Source: Rhodobacteraceae bacterium Alg238-R152
Lineage (GTDB): Bacteria; Pseudomonadota; Alphaproteobacteria; Rhodobacterales; Rhodobacteraceae
Assembly (NCBI GenBank): GCA_900537125.1
Contig: UNRJ01000003.1
Location: forward strand, 310,001 to 374,000
Direction: 5' to 3'
Length of the DNA: 64,000 nucleotides
A model generated the notes under the pieces. That model was given only the letters and a program-made list of their open reading frames with translations. It was not told the DNA's origin and ran no database searches. Below, piece by piece: positions 8,612 to 16,188 of the stretch. Both the position numbers and the translations under genes were made by a program. Each line of letters starts with the position of its first letter. Position 1 is the stretch's first letter.

Positions 8612-9027
8612 GTTCCCAGTCTTGGAAAGAAGAGCATCCATTCGTAACCTGCGAAATCACTGCGAGTGAAGATGAGTCCCACTTCGTCGGTGCCTTGACA
8701 TATAGAGGCTTTGAGAACGGTAGGTTGAGTGGTCCTAGTTTGGAAGCAGTGCGAGGTCAATTTCAAGTGCTTCGTGAGCTACTGGACCAGCGAGGCGGCA
8801 TGCTTCGGCGTGGAACGATAATGGTGGGATACCATAATGATGATTTAAAGGGCGACGTACTTCTCCCTGATGGAGAGGTAGTCGGTTACTGGGAGATGGA
8901 GGAGGACGATGACACCAGTCACTTCACACCCGATGGACATGAAGAGAGCACATTAAGCGCACCATCGGCATGGATGCTACAAGATTCGATTGCGGACTGG
9001 TTAGGAGTTTACTGCGACAACGATTGA
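8608..9027 (+). CDS. Small acidic partner of the ATPase, unknown function
   Basis: A 139-residue acidic protein starting at the ATGA that overlaps the ATPase stop (8608-8611), so the pair is probably translationally coupled. No signal peptide, membrane segment or known motif is visible. It is rich in Asp/Glu (EMEEDDDTSH), with a predicted mixed alpha/beta fold. By analogy with two-gene defence modules it could be an inhibitor, sensor or target-binding partner of the ATPase, but this rests only on position. An in-frame ATG at 8587 lies inside the ATPase gene and is less likely. Confidence 0.65.
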   Translation: MSSQSWKEEHPFVTCEITASEDESHFVGALTYRGFENGRLSGPSLEAVRGQFQVLRELLDQRGGMLRRGTIMVGYHNDDLKGDVLLPDGEVVGYWEMEEDDDTSHFTPDGHEESTLSAPSAWMLQDSIADWLGVYCDND

Positions 9028-9197
9028 ATAATGCCGACCAAAGGCAAGCATCACCTTCGGCGGACCTCGACGCGGCATCTCGATACATCATTAAAGGGTA
9101 TTATTGGGCCGCCTGACCTGCCCTCCAATGTATAAAATGTTAGCTTTCTGCGCCGACTGTGAGTTAGGACTATCCAAATTTTGCCATTGCGGCGAAG

Positions 9198-9212
9198 GCC
9201 CGCAATGCGGGC
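9198..9212. terminator. Possible hairpin between the ATPase module and virB6
   Basis: GCCCGCA and TGCGGGC form a 7-bp stem around a single A in the 238-bp gap between two convergent transcription units. No T-run follows, so it may be a simple stem-loop rather than an intrinsic terminator. The rest of the gap (9028-9265) shows no gene. Confidence 0.3.
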
Positions 9213-9265
9213 TGCAATCGCAGCATGTCCGACCATCGGTCGATGTCTCTTTTGGGCCGAAATTA

Positions 9266-10264
9266 CTATTTCAACCTCTTGGTCCGTTCAGCAATCTTCT
9301 GAACAATCGAAACAGTCGCACCGCCCGCCTGCCGCATCCCGGCTCCCGCAATCTCAGCATTTGATCTAGTCCCAAACCTCGCACGCGCTCGGGACCCCTT
9401 GGTGCCGATCAATCCCTTTGCGAAACCGCCCGGGCCGGGAATGCTCGGCGGTCCGGCCATCATGAAATTGCCCGAGATTGAACGGACGATCAGCGGGGTG
9501 GCGATGATCATGCCGCCTGCGAGGAACATCATCATGAAGAAGGGCACCAGCGCGCCGATGTTGCTTGCGCCGGAAGGATCTCCGAGCTCGGTCATCAGTG
9601 AGCGCGACATGCCGACGACGGTGGAAAACACGCCTGCGATCACGAGAGGGTAGAGCGCATAGGACACCGTGCTAGATAGCCAGCGGTGGAAATAGTCCTT
9701 GCTGACATCAAAAAGCGAAAGTGCGATCATGATGGGGGCGATGCCGATCATGAAGGCCAGCATGATCTTGGCGAAGATCAGGACCAGGCCGCAGAGTGCG
9801 CCGATCACACCAAGGAGGAAAGCGCCGATCGCGCCGATCAGGGCTCCGGCCATCCAATGCATGTTGTCACCGGCCGCGTTCAGGTAGTCGCCGAACTCTT
9901 CGATGAGATCGTCGAAGGCCTCGGCAAAGTAGGACGCACCTGCTCCGCCGCCGCCAAGCCCTGCCACCATGCCGCCCGCGAGCTGGTCGAGCCCGTTGAT
10001 GAGGGCGCTGGCTACTGCGTTGAATTGGACCCAGTTCATTGCAAAGAGGGAGATCAGCATGAGCTTGAGGGCGAACCAGAAGGCGGTTCGCCCATCCATG
10101 GATTTGTATTGAAACACCATGTTGAGGAAGACGCCGATCACGGCGAGCGTTGAGGCTACGGCAATGACGCCGCCGAGCTGCCCGGCGACGTTGCCAAAAG
10201 TGGTTTGGGCCGCGTCATCCAGAAAGTTGTCGGTGGTCTCTACCATCCAGGTGACGACGCCCAT
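9266..10264 (-). CDS. virB6: VirB6/TrbL family T4SS inner-membrane protein
   Basis: Polytopic inner-membrane component of the conjugative type IV secretion system, part of the DNA-transfer channel. The 332-residue protein has about six hydrophobic segments, including a Gly/Ala-rich central pair (MAGALIGAIGAFLLGVIGAL and FAKIMLAFMIGIAPIMIAL) typical of VirB6/TrbL, and a basic cytoplasmic tail. A clear GAGGAGG precedes the start at 10264. It is the last gene of the virB operon, after virB11, instead of the classical position between virB5 and virB8. Confidence 0.9.
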   Translation of the reverse strand: MGVVTWMVETTDNFLDDAAQTTFGNVAGQLGGVIAVASTLAVIGVFLNMVFQYKSMDGRTAFWFALKLMLISLFAMNWVQFNAVASALINGLDQLAGGMVAGLGGGGAGASYFAEAFDDLIEEFGDYLNAAGDNMHWMAGALIGAIGAFLLGVIGALCGLVLIFAKIMLAFMIGIAPIMIALSLFDVSKDYFHRWLSSTVSYALYPLVIAGVFSTVVGMSRSLMTELGDPSGASNIGALVPFFMMMFLAGGMIIATPLIVRSISGNFMMAGPPSIPGPGGFAKGLIGTKGSRARARFGTRSNAEIAGAGMRQAGGATVSIVQKIAERTKRLK

Positions 10265-10285
10265 CGTGTCCTCCTCGGGTTGGCT

Positions 10286-10462
10286 TTAGGCGCTCGCGCC
10301 CGTGCGCCGCTTCAGGAAGGCCTTCAGTATGTGTTCGCCGTCAAAATCCGGCACCACTGACACCAGTTCCCAGCCTTCTTGGCCGAGTGCGGTCAGCTGC
10401 GCTTCGAACTTTGGCGGCTTTGTCTTGGCGGTGTTGATCTGTTCAATCTTGTATTCAAACAT
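10286..10462 (-). CDS. DUF4177-type small protein
   Basis: A 58-residue protein beginning MFEYKIEQINT and containing the GQEGWELVSVVP segment typical of DUF4177 proteins, whose function is unknown. The ATG at 10462 has AAAGGAA upstream and overlaps the end of virB11 by 8 nt, so it is co-transcribed. A longer upstream reading is possible but lies inside virB11. It sits between virB11 and virB6. A role in conjugation is not established. Confidence 0.8.
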   Translation of the reverse strand: MFEYKIEQINTAKTKPPKFEAQLTALGQEGWELVSVVPDFDGEHILKAFLKRRTGASA

Positions 10463-11450
10463 GGGCTGTTTCCTTTGAATGGGCCGGATCAATCGGCAGG
10501 TAGAATTCGGTGATGCCGCGCGCGCCCTCATGACGACCGGCCTGGATGATCACGTCGATGGAGCGGGTGATGTAATCGTTCATGTCCTGGTAGGTCATGG
10601 GCACGTCGGTTTTCAGGGCGGCGATGGCGAGACGCTGGACGGCCAGCTGAGGCGTTTCAGCATGGAGCGTGGTCAGCGAGCCACCATGCCCGGTGTTGAT
10701 GGCCTCGAGGAAGGTCATGGCCTCCTTTCCGCGCACTTCGCCCAGAACGATGCGGTCCGGCCGCATGCGCAGGGTAGAGGTCAGCAGGACATCAGCGCTG
10801 CGTGTGGCTTCGTCGCGGTCAGACATCAGGGTGACGACATTGGGCTGCGTCGGACGCAACTCGGCGGCCTCTTCGATGGTGATGATACGTTCGTCGGTGG
10901 GCACAAAGGAGAGGATCTTGCGCGCCGTGACGGTCTTGCCGGTCGAGGTCCCGCCGGACACGATCATGTTGAGCTTGTGGATGACGCAGAACTTGATCGC
11001 GGCGTCGATATCGCCGGTGGCCACAGCATCGCGCAGCTCGGCATTGCGCTCGCGTCTTGCACCCTCGTTGCTGCGCTCTTTTCCGAACAGGTAAGACAGC
11101 TTGATCTGTTCTAACGGAAGGTCAGCGAAGAACCGCAGAGAAACTGCGTAACCGCCATCAACGGCCGGGGGCTGGATAACTTGCGCGCGGATGGGGCGTT
11201 CACGATAGGTGATGCTGACCGATACGATCGGTTTGGTTCGGCTGAGCGTGGTGTTCGCGGCGGAAGCAATCTGATTGCCAAGGTCTTTGATCTCATTGGG
11301 CGAGAGCCGACGATTGACACCCCGCATAAAGTGATCACCCTGAAACTCGGCCCACAGCGTGCCGTCTGGGTTGATGCAGAGCTCGATCAGCTTTGGGTCG
11401 CGCGCTTCGGGGATCTTGTCCATCGAGCTTTGCAGGTAGCTGGCCGCCAT
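10455..11450 (-). CDS. virB11: VirB11 secretion ATPase
   Basis: Hexameric traffic ATPase of the T4SS, powering pilus assembly and substrate transfer at the cytoplasmic face of the inner membrane. The 331-residue protein has Walker A GGTSTGKT (about residues 165-172), an Asp box IITIEEAAEL, Walker B/RPDRIVLGEVRG and the His box GHGGSLTTLHAETP. It starts 2 nt after the virB10 stop and overlaps the DUF4177 gene. Confidence 0.96.
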   Translation of the reverse strand: MAASYLQSSMDKIPEARDPKLIELCINPDGTLWAEFQGDHFMRGVNRRLSPNEIKDLGNQIASAANTTLSRTKPIVSVSITYRERPIRAQVIQPPAVDGGYAVSLRFFADLPLEQIKLSYLFGKERSNEGARRERNAELRDAVATGDIDAAIKFCVIHKLNMIVSGGTSTGKTVTARKILSFVPTDERIITIEEAAELRPTQPNVVTLMSDRDEATRSADVLLTSTLRMRPDRIVLGEVRGKEAMTFLEAINTGHGGSLTTLHAETPQLAVQRLAIAALKTDVPMTYQDMNDYITRSIDVIIQAGRHEGARGITEFYLPIDPAHSKETAHV

Positions 11451-11452
11451 GA

Positions 11453-12766
11453 TCAGAAGATCTCCAGATCGCGGTCGACCATCACGGTGACACGGGCACC
11501 TTGATCGACATAGATCACCGGCGAGACGGAGAGATATTCGCCAATCACGCTTTGAGCGCTGTCTTGCAGGTCTTCGCCAATGCCTTCCAGAACATCAGAA
11601 GTGATCTCATCTTCGGTGTTTTGGGCTGCGACAGCAGGCAAGGCTCCGATCAAAGATATCAGGGCGGCGGACCCAAATCGTGTTCCAAAGCGGCTGTCGA
11701 CGAAACCGGTTGTGCCGGAGCGCCCCAGTTCATCGCCACCAAAGGCGCTGATTTCAACGGTCTGGTTGTTGGGCAGAATGATCCGGTCCCAGGCGATGGT
11801 CACGCGTTGCTGCGCAATATCGAGACCAGATTGATACCGCCCGATCAGACGCGCGCCGCGCGGGATCAGGATCCGCAAGCCGTCATAGGCGTGGACATCT
11901 TCCGATACCATCGCACGGACCTGACCGGCGAGCGAGCTGTCGATTGCGGTCTCAAGCACGGCCTGGATCATCGTGCCCTGAACAACTGTGTTTGACGGGT
12001 TCACGATCACTTGGGCCTGTGTCACCTCGGCAGGTTCAGCGCCGTTGCGAACAAAGTCTGTGTCGCCATCAAGCCGCCGCTGTTGTGCGGCGGTTTCATT
12101 GTTGCCGTTACCCGAGCCGCCAAAGGCGATGATCGGGCTGGCGATACGGGCTTGCAGCTCCTCAAGTTCGGCTTGCCTCCGTCGCTCGAGTTCTTGAAGG
12201 CGCAGTTCTTCGGCCGTTGGGCCGGTTGGTGCGGGCGTGCGCGGCGTTTCCAGGCGTGCAAGTTCCAGATCGTTCTGCAGTCGCTGGATTTGTCGGGCAC
12301 GTTCTTCCAGTTCGTCGCGCAGGGCAGCCTGCGTTGCTGCTGCCTCGCTGCGCAGGGCATCGATTTCTGCACCCAAGGCATCCAATGCTTGTGTGTCGAC
12401 GGTTGGTGCTTCAGGTGCAGGCGCATTATACAGGGCTTCAAGTACTTCCCGCATGGCATCCATTTGCGCGCGCAGCTCTTCTGTTTCGCTGTCTGCTTGC
12501 GGCTCCGGCGGCGGGGTTGTGTCTATCGGTGCAGGCGTGGGCTCGAGCGCACCAAAGCCCGATCCCGCCGCTTGGAATTCATCCGGTGATGCGGTTTCCA
12601 GGCTATTGGGTTCAGAGCCGCCAGAGAACAACAGCAAGAGACCGCCAAGGGTCGCGATTGCTCCGATGCCTAGGGCAATCGTGACAACAGATGGCCGTGC
12701 ATTTCGGTTTTGTGGTTTTCCTTCAAGCGCTTCGAGGCGTTTCTTAAGTTCGGCTGTTTCACTCAT
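11453..12766 (-). CDS. virB10: VirB10 T4SS scaffold protein
   Basis: Core-complex protein spanning inner and outer membranes and sensing ATP energy from VirB11/VirD4. The 437-residue protein has a short cytoplasmic N-terminus, one membrane helix (about residues 27-47), a Pro/Glu/Gln-rich periplasmic coiled region, and a C-terminal TrbI/VirB10 beta-barrel domain (QGTMIQAVLETAIDSSLAGQ, then LRILIPRGARLIGRYQSG and ISLIGALPAVAAQ, the antenna region). The start overlaps virB9 by 8 nt. Confidence 0.95.
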   Translation of the reverse strand: MSETAELKKRLEALEGKPQNRNARPSVVTIALGIGAIATLGGLLLLFSGGSEPNSLETASPDEFQAAGSGFGALEPTPAPIDTTPPPEPQADSETEELRAQMDAMREVLEALYNAPAPEAPTVDTQALDALGAEIDALRSEAAATQAALRDELEERARQIQRLQNDLELARLETPRTPAPTGPTAEELRLQELERRRQAELEELQARIASPIIAFGGSGNGNNETAAQQRRLDGDTDFVRNGAEPAEVTQAQVIVNPSNTVVQGTMIQAVLETAIDSSLAGQVRAMVSEDVHAYDGLRILIPRGARLIGRYQSGLDIAQQRVTIAWDRIILPNNQTVEISAFGGDELGRSGTTGFVDSRFGTRFGSAALISLIGALPAVAAQNTEDEITSDVLEGIGEDLQDSAQSVIGEYLSVSPVIYVDQGARVTVMVDRDLEIF

Positions 12767-13454
12767 CCTGGCTTGCCTCGCTCAACTCTTGGACGCAGAT
12801 CTCGTCCTCACCGAGCCTGAGGACCCATCGAGTGCTGACACCGGACACGCGGATCACACCGTCTGGCCGCGCGAGCGCGTTCACGCTGCGCTCATTGCCA
12901 GCCGACCAGCGAAAGATCGCGGGCAATGGTGCGTTTGCGGCAAAGCGGAAATAGGTGAAGGTCCCGTCGTCCCAGATTTCGCGCGGGGTGATCTCGGACC
13001 GCGCGCTGACGCCGTAGGCGTGGTTTGCAGGTTGGCTTGCGGCCCCTCGAGATTGCTGGGGAGCCGCCTCAGGATAGGTGAAGCGAATGACATAGAAGGT
13101 TGGCGAACTCGCCTCGGTCACGTTGAAATAGTAGCTACGCCGGTTGGTGTAGACGGTGATGTTGGTATGCGCGCCGCGTGTAACGGGCTTGATCGCAAAG
13201 GCCTGACCGCCGGGCACGCCGTCCAACAGGAAGCCTTCGGTGTCACCTGCAATGATCGAGCGGATGGTCTCGCCTTGGCCAAACTCGATGCTGGTCACAT
13301 GGGTCAGGCTGGTGCGGATGCGGTAGACCTGTCCGTCCTGATAGGTGGCCAGCCGGACACGGGCATCATAGGGGCCTTGGCGCGGCTGCGTTTCGGCGTT
13401 GGCTGTGCCAGCAAGCGGAACAAAGAGGGCGAAGATCAAGAACAGGCGGCGCAT
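12759..13454 (-). CDS. virB9: VirB9 T4SS core-complex protein
   Basis: Periplasmic/outer-membrane component of the T4SS core complex, normally paired with the VirB7 lipoprotein and VirB10. The 231-residue protein has a signal peptide (MRRLFLIFALFVPLAGTANA) and the CagX/VirB9 features: a beta-rich N-terminal half with GQVYRIRTSLTHVTSIEFG, and a C-terminal DDGTFTYFRF segment. It lies 3 nt after virB8 and overlaps virB10. Confidence 0.93.
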   Translation of the reverse strand: MRRLFLIFALFVPLAGTANAETQPRQGPYDARVRLATYQDGQVYRIRTSLTHVTSIEFGQGETIRSIIAGDTEGFLLDGVPGGQAFAIKPVTRGAHTNITVYTNRRSYYFNVTEASSPTFYVIRFTYPEAAPQQSRGAASQPANHAYGVSARSEITPREIWDDGTFTYFRFAANAPLPAIFRWSAGNERSVNALARPDGVIRVSGVSTRWVLRLGEDEICVQELSEASQDE

Positions 13455-13457
13455 TGG

Positions 13458-14108
13458 TTACTCCAAACGATCCGAGCGGATCGCGTATTCGGTGACGGTG
13501 AAGCCGAAAGGGTTCTGCCAGACATCGTCGATCGACCGGCTATTCTCGGGCCGAAACTCAAACATCAAGGTTGCGGTGAAGAGTCCGTTTTGACTGCCGC
13601 GTGGCGAGTTGAGCCGCTTACGAAGGCGCACTTGGGCACGGTTGGCGCTGATATGGGTGATCGACAGAACCTCAACCTCAAGCCGGGCATCTGCGCCATA
13701 GCTGTCCGGCGGATAGGCCTCATGGCCGCTGGTCCAAAGCGCGCGCAGCCCTGCGGCGGCCGCACCGTCCGACTGGTCCAGGACCCGCCGCACCCGCACG
13801 TCATTATCGAGCTGATTGTATGTCTCTCGATCAATGACATAGCGGTAGACCTGTGCCTCAATGATAGCGGGGCGTTCCGTGAGTGAGACCGCTTCAACCA
13901 TGGCATTGGGGAGGGCCATGCCGGTTTCGCTATCAAAGGGCACGATCATGGGCGGCGGGTCCACGTCGAACAGGGCAACGAGGGCAGCGGCGAGGCAACC
14001 TGCCATGCCAAACGCCATGCCTGTCAGCCCCAGCTTCTGCCACATGAGCTCGCGTCGTCGTGCGCCGTAGACGAGCTCTTCTTCGATGATTCCTGCCTCA
14101 CTGTTCAT
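13458..14108 (-). CDS. virB8: VirB8 T4SS inner-membrane assembly factor
   Basis: Bitopic inner-membrane protein that nucleates T4SS assembly. With the start at 14108 it is 216 residues: a short cytoplasmic tail, one membrane helix (about 28-46), then the NTF2-like periplasmic VirB8 domain with the YVIDRETYNQ segment and ending in NPFGFTVTEY. The chosen start overlaps the virB5 end by a few bases. A longer reading frame extends upstream, but that part lies within virB5 and has no VirB8 character. Confidence 0.93.
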   Translation of the reverse strand: MNSEAGIIEEELVYGARRRELMWQKLGLTGMAFGMAGCLAAALVALFDVDPPPMIVPFDSETGMALPNAMVEAVSLTERPAIIEAQVYRYVIDRETYNQLDNDVRVRRVLDQSDGAAAAGLRALWTSGHEAYPPDSYGADARLEVEVLSITHISANRAQVRLRKRLNSPRGSQNGLFTATLMFEFRPENSRSIDDVWQNPFGFTVTEYAIRSDRLE

Positions 14109-14112
14109 GGGA

Positions 14113-14892
14113 TCAGTCCGCGCGCAGGTCTGGCAGGGTGAAGTCCATGTAGCGGCGCTCTTCGGCCAGCGTCGCGGCATCCACCACGCCGGATTGGCCC
14201 GCGCCGACGGTTTGAATGGCTTCAAGCTCCCACATGCGGGTCATGGCAATGGCCAGTTCGGCCGTGACGCGGGTGTTGTGATCGACGGCTTCCTTCAGCG
14301 TTTCCATATCCGGGATCAGCGAGACCAGCTGCTCGACCCGTTCGAGGGATAGCGCAGCCTCCTCATAGCTGTTCTCAGCAGCTGCTGACATCACCGCCCC
14401 GGTGCCCGCCTGGCTGGCGATGCGCTCAGCCCCTGGATTGCCACTGCTGGCCATGTCGGACAGACTGTCTTGGTCAAAGCCTGCATCCTCCAAGGCTTGC
14501 GTCATGCGGCCTTCCATCTGTGGGGCCGCATTGCCGATCAGACCGCTAAAATCGCCGCTTTGGATTTGCCGGATGGTGCCAAGGAGATCGCCGAATTCTT
14601 GGTCCAAAAGCCCGTCGAGATCACCACCCATGGCCATTTCAATGATATCCGTCGCGCCGGTCAGGGCGGCATAGGTCTCGTTGAGCGTGTCGAGTTGCTG
14701 CTGCACCAGGTCGAGCTGCTCGAGAAGCGTGTCGAGCTGGTCGGTCTGGATTCCGAAATCCTCCAGCATTTGCTGCAGCTGGCGAATTTCCTGCGCGATG
14801 TTGCGCGTGTCGACTGTCGGAACGCCCTGGGCGAAAATGGGAGAGGCAACCAGCAACGCGCAGGTGGCAACGGTAGAAAGAAAGCGGATCAT
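14113..14892 (-). CDS. virB5: VirB5 minor pilus subunit
   Basis: Predicted pilus-tip component of the T4SS. The 259-residue protein has a signal peptide ending near Ala21, so the mature chain begins QGVPTVD. The N-terminal half is a helical coiled-coil rich in Gln/Leu; the C-terminal half contains NTRVTAELAIAMTRM and ends in YMDFTLPDLRAD. These features match P-type VirB5/TrbJ-like proteins. The preceding gene encodes a protein with similar N- and C-terminal ends around a transglycosylase domain (see findings). It overlaps that gene by 4 nt. Confidence 0.85.
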   Translation of the reverse strand: MIRFLSTVATCALLVASPIFAQGVPTVDTRNIAQEIRQLQQMLEDFGIQTDQLDTLLEQLDLVQQQLDTLNETYAALTGATDIIEMAMGGDLDGLLDQEFGDLLGTIRQIQSGDFSGLIGNAAPQMEGRMTQALEDAGFDQDSLSDMASSGNPGAERIASQAGTGAVMSAAAENSYEEAALSLERVEQLVSLIPDMETLKEAVDHNTRVTAELAIAMTRMWELEAIQTVGAGQSGVVDAATLAEERRYMDFTLPDLRAD

Positions 14893-16037
14893 CGGAGTGC
14901 CTCCAGATCGAATTGCATAAAGTCTTGTTCACGCGCCTGCGCGGCTGCCATGGCCAGCTCTGCGGCGCTGAGCGGGCGGGTATGGGCGGCCTTGAGGCGC
15001 GTGCGGATGGCGATCAGGCGAGCGAGTTCGGCCCGCGCATAGGTGTTGAGCGATATGGCCGCGTGAATGTCATCTGTCTCGCCAATGCGGGTGATGATGT
15101 CCTGGACACGCAGCGCGGCCGCTTGCACTGAGACCAAGGAGTAATCGCCATAGACCCCTGCACCGAACGAGGTCAGGCTCATGGTGGAGTTAGCGAGCAG
15201 AACCGGATCAATGGTGCCAAGCGCATCGACGCCGCCGACGCGTGCAAGGTAGAGGTTGTAACGTTCTGGGATCACCTGAACGTAGTGCTGGGTCTCGGCA
15301 AAGGGCGGCACGCCGCTGTAGCGCTGCACATTACCGGGACCAGCATTGTAAGCCGCGAGCCCATGAATGATGTTGCCGTCAAACATGGCCAGCATCTGCG
15401 CCAGATAGCGCGCGCCGCCGGTGACCTGGATGTAGGGGTTTTCATAGTAGGCGGGGTAAATCCCGAGATCCTGCGCCGTGCCGGGCATAATCTGGGTCAG
15501 GCCGAACGCGCCGACAGGGGAACGCGCGCCGATGGTGAAGCGGCTTTCCTGCCAGATCAGCGCCTGCATTAGGCAACGCCATTGCTTGGACGACAGGCCT
15601 GCAGCGCGCACGCCGGACATATGATGCGTTTCCTGAGCCGCGCGAATGATTAGCTCTTCGATCGAGCCGGAGGCATCGCCGAACATCTGGCCCGCGCCCG
15701 GGTTTGGATCGACCGAACCATAGAGCGTGTCTGCGGCGCTTTCTGGGGATGAACTTGCTTCCAAGCTCGCGACCAGCGCGCCTGAATTTCCGCTGGCCAA
15801 CGTCGCGGCATCGAGGATATCTTCCAGCGCCTGGAGTTGTTCTTGCTCGAGCTCTTCAAGCTCTTCCTCTTTGGTCAGCCGATCTCGCTGCAGCGCCAAA
15901 TCCTGTTCACCCTGCTGCAACACGCGCTCGCGTTGCAAGAACATGCCCGCATCAAACGTCGGCACGCCTTGGGCAAAGGCCATTGTCGCGGCGAAACAGA
16001 TCAAGCCCGCAAAGATATGCAGGCGGTGCTTACTCAC
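14889..16037 (-). CDS. Lytic transglycosylase embedded in a VirB5-like protein
   Basis: A 382-residue secreted protein with a GTG start at 16037 that overlaps the upstream lipoprotein gene. A signal peptide ends near Ala22, giving a mature QGVPTFD start like that of VirB5. A Glu/Gln-rich coiled coil (about 30-80) follows. The SLT/transglycosylase domain has QESRF with the catalytic Glu near residue 163, then GAFGLTQIMPGTA and [12 protein letters not shown]. The last ~50 residues (NTYARAELARLIAIRTRL, ending FMQFDLEALR) resemble the VirB5 C-terminus. It would cut peptidoglycan for channel or pilus passage. A longer in-frame start at 16139 lies within the lipoprotein gene and lacks a signal peptide. 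Confidence 0.85.
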   Translation of the reverse strand: MSKHRLHIFAGLICFAATMAFAQGVPTFDAGMFLQRERVLQQGEQDLALQRDRLTKEEELEELEQEQLQALEDILDAATLASGNSGALVASLEASSSPESAADTLYGSVDPNPGAGQMFGDASGSIEELIIRAAQETHHMSGVRAAGLSSKQWRCLMQALIWQESRFTIGARSPVGAFGLTQIMPGTAQDLGIYPAYYENPYIQVTGGARYLAQMLAMFDGNIIHGLAAYNAGPGNVQRYSGVPPFAETQHYVQVIPERYNLYLARVGGVDALGTIDPVLLANSTMSLTSFGAGVYGDYSLVSVQAAALRVQDIITRIGETDDIHAAISLNTYARAELARLIAIRTRLKAAHTRPLSAAELAMAAAQAREQDFMQFDLEALR

Positions 16038-16188
16038 CCAGGTCACCAATCGGCCCGAGCAGCTCGAAATTGCAGTTGCTGCGGCTGACTTCGGCAAAGG
16101 AGTTGAAGCATTCCGCTTCTGACGGCCGGTATTCCGCACAGGCTGATAGGGTGAAAAGGGTGAGGGTTAGCATGCAAAGCCTAGGCAT
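16030..16188 (-). CDS. VirB7-like small lipoprotein
   Basis: A 52-residue lipoprotein between virB4 and the transglycosylase gene. It starts MPRLCMLTLTLFTLSAC, with a lipobox LSAC; the mature part is short and contains two further Cys (SEAECF and SNCNF). Size, lipidation and location fit VirB7, which anchors VirB9 through the outer membrane, sometimes by a disulfide. There is no sequence motif that proves it. It overlaps virB4 by 8 nt and the next gene by 8 nt. Confidence 0.75.
   Translation of the reverse strand: MPRLCMLTLTLFTLSACAEYRPSEAECFNSFAEVSRSNCNFELLGPIGDLGE

Noticed and set aside
12237-13886. 549-codon plus-strand open frame
   Set aside because: It is antisense to virB10, virB9 and virB8, all of which are supported by signal peptides, domains and coupling.
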